Source: CAZJJK01 sp964546285
GTDB taxonomy: Bacteria > Spirochaetota > Spirochaetia > Treponematales > Breznakiellaceae
Length of the DNA: 8,742 nucleotides
Direction: 5' to 3'
Assembly: GCA_964546285.1 (NCBI GenBank)
Contig: CAZJJK010000124.1
Coordinates: forward strand, 1-8,742
This document shows positions 6,432 through 8,742 of this stretch, piece by piece. Numbering within the stretch: the stretch's first letter is position 1; each line of letters starts with the position of its first letter. The notes under the pieces are model-generated. The model searched no databases. It worked only from the letters and a program-made list of their open reading frames with translations, and was not told the DNA's origin. A program made the position numbers and the translations under genes.

Positions 6432-7117
6432 TGGACATAGGGGATAAGCTCAGGCTAATCAACGATAGGATCGATGCCGCTTGCCGACGTTCGGGGCGGC
6501 CAGCGGATTCTGTCGCGCTGATGGCCGTTACCAAGAATCATGACGCTGAAACGGTCGCGGCGGCCTATAAAGCCGGTCTCCGTCTTTTTGGTGAGAATCG
6601 AGTTCAAGAGGCGGCTTCCAAATTTCCATCATCGGACTATCCAGACGCCCGCCCCCATTTGATTGGATCGCTCCAACGCAATAAGGTCAAACTTTCGTTA
6701 ACACTCTTTAGCAGGATAGAATCAGTTGATCGTATAGAATTGATTCACGAATTGGCCAAACGAGCCCAGAATGTTGGTCAGCCTATGGAAATTTTGTTTG
6801 AACTGCGGACTGGGGAAGACTCAAAAGCCGGTTTCCCCAACGAGGACGCTTTGCTACTGGGCGTGGAAACGGCTCTCGCTTATCCTGTCTTACGGATAAA
6901 GGGGCTTATGACAATGGCTCCCTTCACTGAGGATACGGCTGTCGTTAGGCAGGCTTTCCGGGTTTTGCGAAAGGTGAGGAATAAGGCGATGACTCGTTTC
7001 CCGGAAGCGGATTGGTCCACCCTGTCCATGGGCATGACGAGCGACTTTGAGACAGCGATTGAGGAAGGGTCTACCCAGGTGCGTATCGGTACGGCTTTAT
7101 TTGGAAGTCGGATATGA
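6431..7117 (+). CDS. yggS: YggS/PLPBP family pyridoxal-phosphate-binding protein
   Basis: A 228-residue single-domain TIM-barrel protein of the YggS/PROSC (PLPBP) family, which binds pyridoxal 5'-phosphate and keeps B6 vitamers and amino-acid pools balanced without a known catalytic reaction. AVTKNH holds Lys35, the expected PLP Schiff-base lysine. Family motifs follow in order: FGENRVQEA (53-61), HLIGSLQRNKVK (76-87), IESVDR (96-101), SKAGF (131-135), GLMTMAPF (158-165) and LSMGMTSDFETAIEEGST (198-215), ending with the phosphate-binding region RIGTALFGSR (218-227). The length is normal and no key residue is missing. An in-frame GTG three bases earlier is less likely because of ribosome-binding-site spacing. 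The gene is coupled to rsmA upstream, and its stop overlaps the ATG of the next gene (ATGA). It is a cytoplasmic housekeeping protein. Its place between two rRNA-modifying enzymes looks like operon packing rather than a direct functional link. Confidence 0.95.
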   Translation: MDIGDKLRLINDRIDAACRRSGRPADSVALMAVTKNHDAETVAAAYKAGLRLFGENRVQEAASKFPSSDYPDARPHLIGSLQRNKVKLSLTLFSRIESVDRIELIHELAKRAQNVGQPMEILFELRTGEDSKAGFPNEDALLLGVETALAYPVLRIKGLMTMAPFTEDTAVVRQAFRVLRKVRNKAMTRFPEADWSTLSMGMTSDFETAIEEGSTQVRIGTALFGSRI

Positions 7118-7599
7118 GAAGGCTAGGCTTAGGCGTTCTTATCGCTTTATTGGCGGTAACGACGGCGGCTTATGGACAAAACGAGGGTAAAGACGCGTCG
7201 CCCTCCGACTATCAGCCTTCGGAATTTCCGGACTGGGTACGGGAATTGCGACGCGCGGAAATCGTTGGCTTTGGCGCCTTACCCTTTACCGTTTTTTTCG
7301 CCATTACCATAGTTGACAGCTATCGGTACGCGACACATGGGTGGAATCCGGCATACGCTCCATGGCCGCTGAAATCGGCTGGCGCTATCGCCATGACTGA
7401 AATTGAGGCTGTTACGGCTTTTTCCACAGGGGTAATAGCGGCTGCCGCTGTCGCCGCTCTGGACTGGCTATTAGTACGCTTGCGAGAGAATAAAAAGGCT
7501 ACTCTCACCAAGTATCAGGGGTCGCCGCTGATAGAGACAAGACCTTATCCTGGGAGCGGAGAAGCGGAAAACGGCGAAAATAGCGACGGGTCCCCTTGA
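7114..7599 (+). CDS. Uncharacterised small membrane protein with N-terminal signal sequence
   Basis: I do not recognise a named family for this 161-residue protein. It begins with a signal-like segment (basic RR, hydrophobic core at 5-20, possible cleavage near AYG-Q at 21-22). Two further hydrophobic stretches lie at about 48-67 (AEIVGFGALPFTVFFAITIV) and 98-121 (EAVTAFSTGVIAAAAVAALD). Between them is a Pro/Trp/Tyr-rich loop, HGWNPAYAPWPLKSAG (75-90), that looks constrained. The tail from about 122 is charged, then Gly/Ser/Glu rich. Basic residues flank both helices on sides that do not fit a simple positive-inside topology if the signal is cleaved, so the signal may instead be retained as an anchor. 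The ATG overlaps the yggS stop (ATGA) with only a weak upstream GGAAG. Its stop overlaps the rluD TTG. Tight coupling on both sides and gene-like composition argue that it is real. Function unknown. Confidence 0.7.
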   Translation: MRRLGLGVLIALLAVTTAAYGQNEGKDASPSDYQPSEFPDWVRELRRAEIVGFGALPFTVFFAITIVDSYRYATHGWNPAYAPWPLKSAGAIAMTEIEAVTAFSTGVIAAAAVAALDWLLVRLRENKKATLTKYQGSPLIETRPYPGSGEAENGENSDGSP

Positions 7600-8528
7600 A
7601 TAGCGCTAATTCGTATTCGGGTGTCGCCGGTGAGGAAGCCAGCGGACTGCGTTTGGATCGTTATGTGGCCGAAAAACTGGGCTTGTTGTCTCGGTCTCAA
7701 ATAAAGGCTAGGCGGCTATCGGCCATGGTTAATGGGAAAAACGCGAAGCTATCCCGCCTTTTGGCGAACGGCGATCGACTTGAGTTAACGTGGGTCCCCG
7801 CCGAAGCCGAAAACCTTGAACCACAGGATTTGCCTTTACCAGTGATCTATGAGGATGATCGGGTAATACTTATCAATAAACCGCAAGGCTTGGTTGTTCA
7901 TCCTGGCGCTGGAAATCGTCAAGGGACTGTCGCCAACGCCCTGCTATACCGGCGCTTGAAACGGGGCGGTGCTGGCGGCGGTTTTCGGCCAGGCATTGTC
8001 CATCGTTTGGACAAGGATACTTCCGGCGTTCTTATAGCCGCTTACGATGATGAAGCTCTGGCTTTTCTCGCTAAGCAGTTTAGAGAAAGGAAGACAAAAA
8101 AAACATATATAGCCATAGTCAAAGGCGCGCCGCCAGCCCAGCGCGGGCGGATAGACGCCGCCCTTTCTCGGGACCCGCACAACAGAAAGCGCTTCGCGCC
8201 AAGCGTGCTTGGCGGGAAGTCGGCGACGACCCTTTATCGGGTGGTTCGCCGTTGGGAGGGTTATAGCTTATTGGCGCTTAGGCCAAAGACCGGACGGACT
8301 CATCAACTCCGCGCGCATTGCCGCTTAATCGCCTGCCCTATTCTTGGCGATCCCCTTTATTCAAAACCAGATAAACGCTTTCCTAACGCTACCCTAATGC
8401 TGCATGCCGCTATGTTGGTCATTACTCTGCCTGGAGAGCTTGAGCCTTCGGTTTTTAAAACGCCTCTTCCGCATAGGATCAATCGCTATATACGACTGTT
8501 AAACGCTGGCGCGGTTTCGGATACATAG
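7596..8528 (+). CDS. rluD: RluD-type 23S rRNA pseudouridine synthase (RluA family)
   Basis: A 310-residue protein with an N-terminal S4 RNA-binding domain (about 18-65, LRLDRYVAEKLG to VNGK) and a C-terminal RluA-family pseudouridine synthase domain. The catalytic motif is HRLDKDTSG at 136-144, with Asp139 the nucleophile. NKPQGLVVHP (94-103), GRTHQLRAH (233-241) and the late LHA motif (269-271) complete the family pattern. E. coli RluD makes pseudouridines at 1911, 1915 and 1917 in helix 69 of 23S rRNA. The S4 domain and length fit RluD, but RluC and other RluA paralogues are possible, so target positions are inferred. A short Gly-rich stretch (124-129) precedes the catalytic motif. The start is TTG at 7596, overlapping the upstream stop as TTGA, with a GACGGG site 5 nt before it. 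It is the last gene of the operon. Confidence 0.93.
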   Translation: MNSANSYSGVAGEEASGLRLDRYVAEKLGLLSRSQIKARRLSAMVNGKNAKLSRLLANGDRLELTWVPAEAENLEPQDLPLPVIYEDDRVILINKPQGLVVHPGAGNRQGTVANALLYRRLKRGGAGGGFRPGIVHRLDKDTSGVLIAAYDDEALAFLAKQFRERKTKKTYIAIVKGAPPAQRGRIDAALSRDPHNRKRFAPSVLGGKSATTLYRVVRRWEGYSLLALRPKTGRTHQLRAHCRLIACPILGDPLYSKPDKRFPNATLMLHAAMLVITLPGELEPSVFKTPLPHRINRYIRLLNAGAVSDT

Positions 8529-8533
8529 AAGTT

Positions 8534-8551
8534 GAACCGGTGCGCTGGTTC
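8534..8551 (+). terminator. Short hairpin after rluD, possible terminator
   Basis: GAACCGG (8534-8540) pairs with CTGGTTC (8545-8551) around a TGCG tetraloop, giving a 7-bp stem with one G-U pair, six nt after the rluD stop. There is no T-run directly after it, so it is not a canonical intrinsic terminator. A short TTTTT occurs only about 37 nt later without a matching stem. It may be a factor-dependent terminator or a 3'-end-stabilising stem, or nothing. Confidence 0.3.
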
Positions 8552-8632
8552 CGCTCGCCAAGTGCTGCCAATTCTGTTGAAGCCGGGTTTTTAGTAATTA
8601 TTGCCAAATCACAAGCGGGATGCTCGATTGCG

Positions 8633-8742
8633 CTATATCGGTCTATAACCCCAATTTAGAGTCGGAAAGCTGAAGGAGGAGGACCCGGATAGGGCTGCTT
8701 GGTCTAGTCTTTGGCGGTTTAGGTTTGATTGGAAGGCGGCTT
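8633..8742 (-). CDS. Possible C-terminal end of a convergent unknown gene (runs off right edge)
   Basis: On the minus strand a frame enters from the right edge and stays open for 35 codons until TAG at 8635-8633. Its last residues read SFSFPTLNWGYRPI, a Ser/aromatic-rich end loosely like a beta-strand terminus. The codons (CTA, TCC, GCC) resemble those of the other minus-strand genes. It would be convergent to rluD, leaving about 104 nt between the two stops. No family is recognised and the frame is short enough to occur by chance. A plus-strand frame also spans this area but has no usable start codon, which is why the minus reading is preferred. Confidence 0.3.
   Translation of the reverse strand, partial: AAFQSNLNRQRLDQAALSGSSSFSFPTLNWGYRPI

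Noticed and set aside
8577..8594. TTTTT run after GCCGGG downstream of rluD as an intrinsic terminator
   Set aside because: No upstream sequence pairs with GAAGCCGGG to make a stem directly before the T-run.
8671..8742. Plus-strand hydrophobic frame after AAGGAGGAGG, suggesting the start of a new membrane protein
   Set aside because: No ATG, GTG or TTG start in that frame at usable spacing (only ATA or CTG); nearby TTG codons lead to stops within a few codons.

Overview
The window looks like bacterial chromosome, most likely from a spirochaete of the Treponema type with moderate G+C. The grounds are a spirochaete-style lipoprotein signal, a membrane-anchored PilZ protein, a secreted HEAT-repeat protein, a short ComEC, and frequent TTG/GTG starts. 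The genus is inferred from overall character, not from a database match. There are no tRNAs, rRNAs, insertion sequences, CRISPR arrays or phage genes, and the coding density is very high.

Left block (1-1401, minus strand, read right to left): a CPBP/Abi-type intramembrane protease that starts with TTG, then a TlpA-like thioredoxin lipoprotein (4-nt ATGA overlap), then 15 nt later the N-terminus of a CcdA/DsbD-type electron-transfer membrane protein that runs off the left edge. TlpA and CcdA form a recognisable module: CcdA passes reducing power across the inner membrane and TlpA uses it in the periplasm. The protease is the unusual partner.

Divergent spacer (1402-1602): holds a near-consensus sigma-70 promoter (TTGACA, 17 nt, TATATT) facing right. 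A possible 14-codon leader ORF with its own strong Shine-Dalgarno sequence follows; its stop overlaps the start of the first operon gene.

Right block (1603-8528, plus strand): seven tightly packed genes that look like one operon of about 7 kb. In order they are a PilZ (c-di-GMP receptor) membrane protein, a secreted HEAT-repeat protein, ComEC without its metallo-beta-lactamase domain, RsmA (16S rRNA dimethyladenosine transferase), a YggS-type PLP-binding protein, an unrecognised small membrane protein, and an RluD-type 23S rRNA pseudouridine synthase. Apart from the 35-nt gap before the HEAT gene, every junction overlaps by 1 to about 40 nt, so translational coupling is likely. The operon joins ribosome maturation (RsmA, RluD), PLP homeostasis (YggS), second-messenger sensing (PilZ) and envelope or DNA-transport proteins.

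Right edge (8529-8742): a 7-bp hairpin just after rluD, then a region with no confident gene. A minus-strand reading frame open to the edge may be the C-terminus of a convergent gene.

The candidates most worth follow-up are the leader peptide ahead of the PilZ gene, the protease-TlpA-CcdA cluster, the shortened ComEC, and the small membrane protein between yggS and rluD. I did not find a clear new defence or mobile system.
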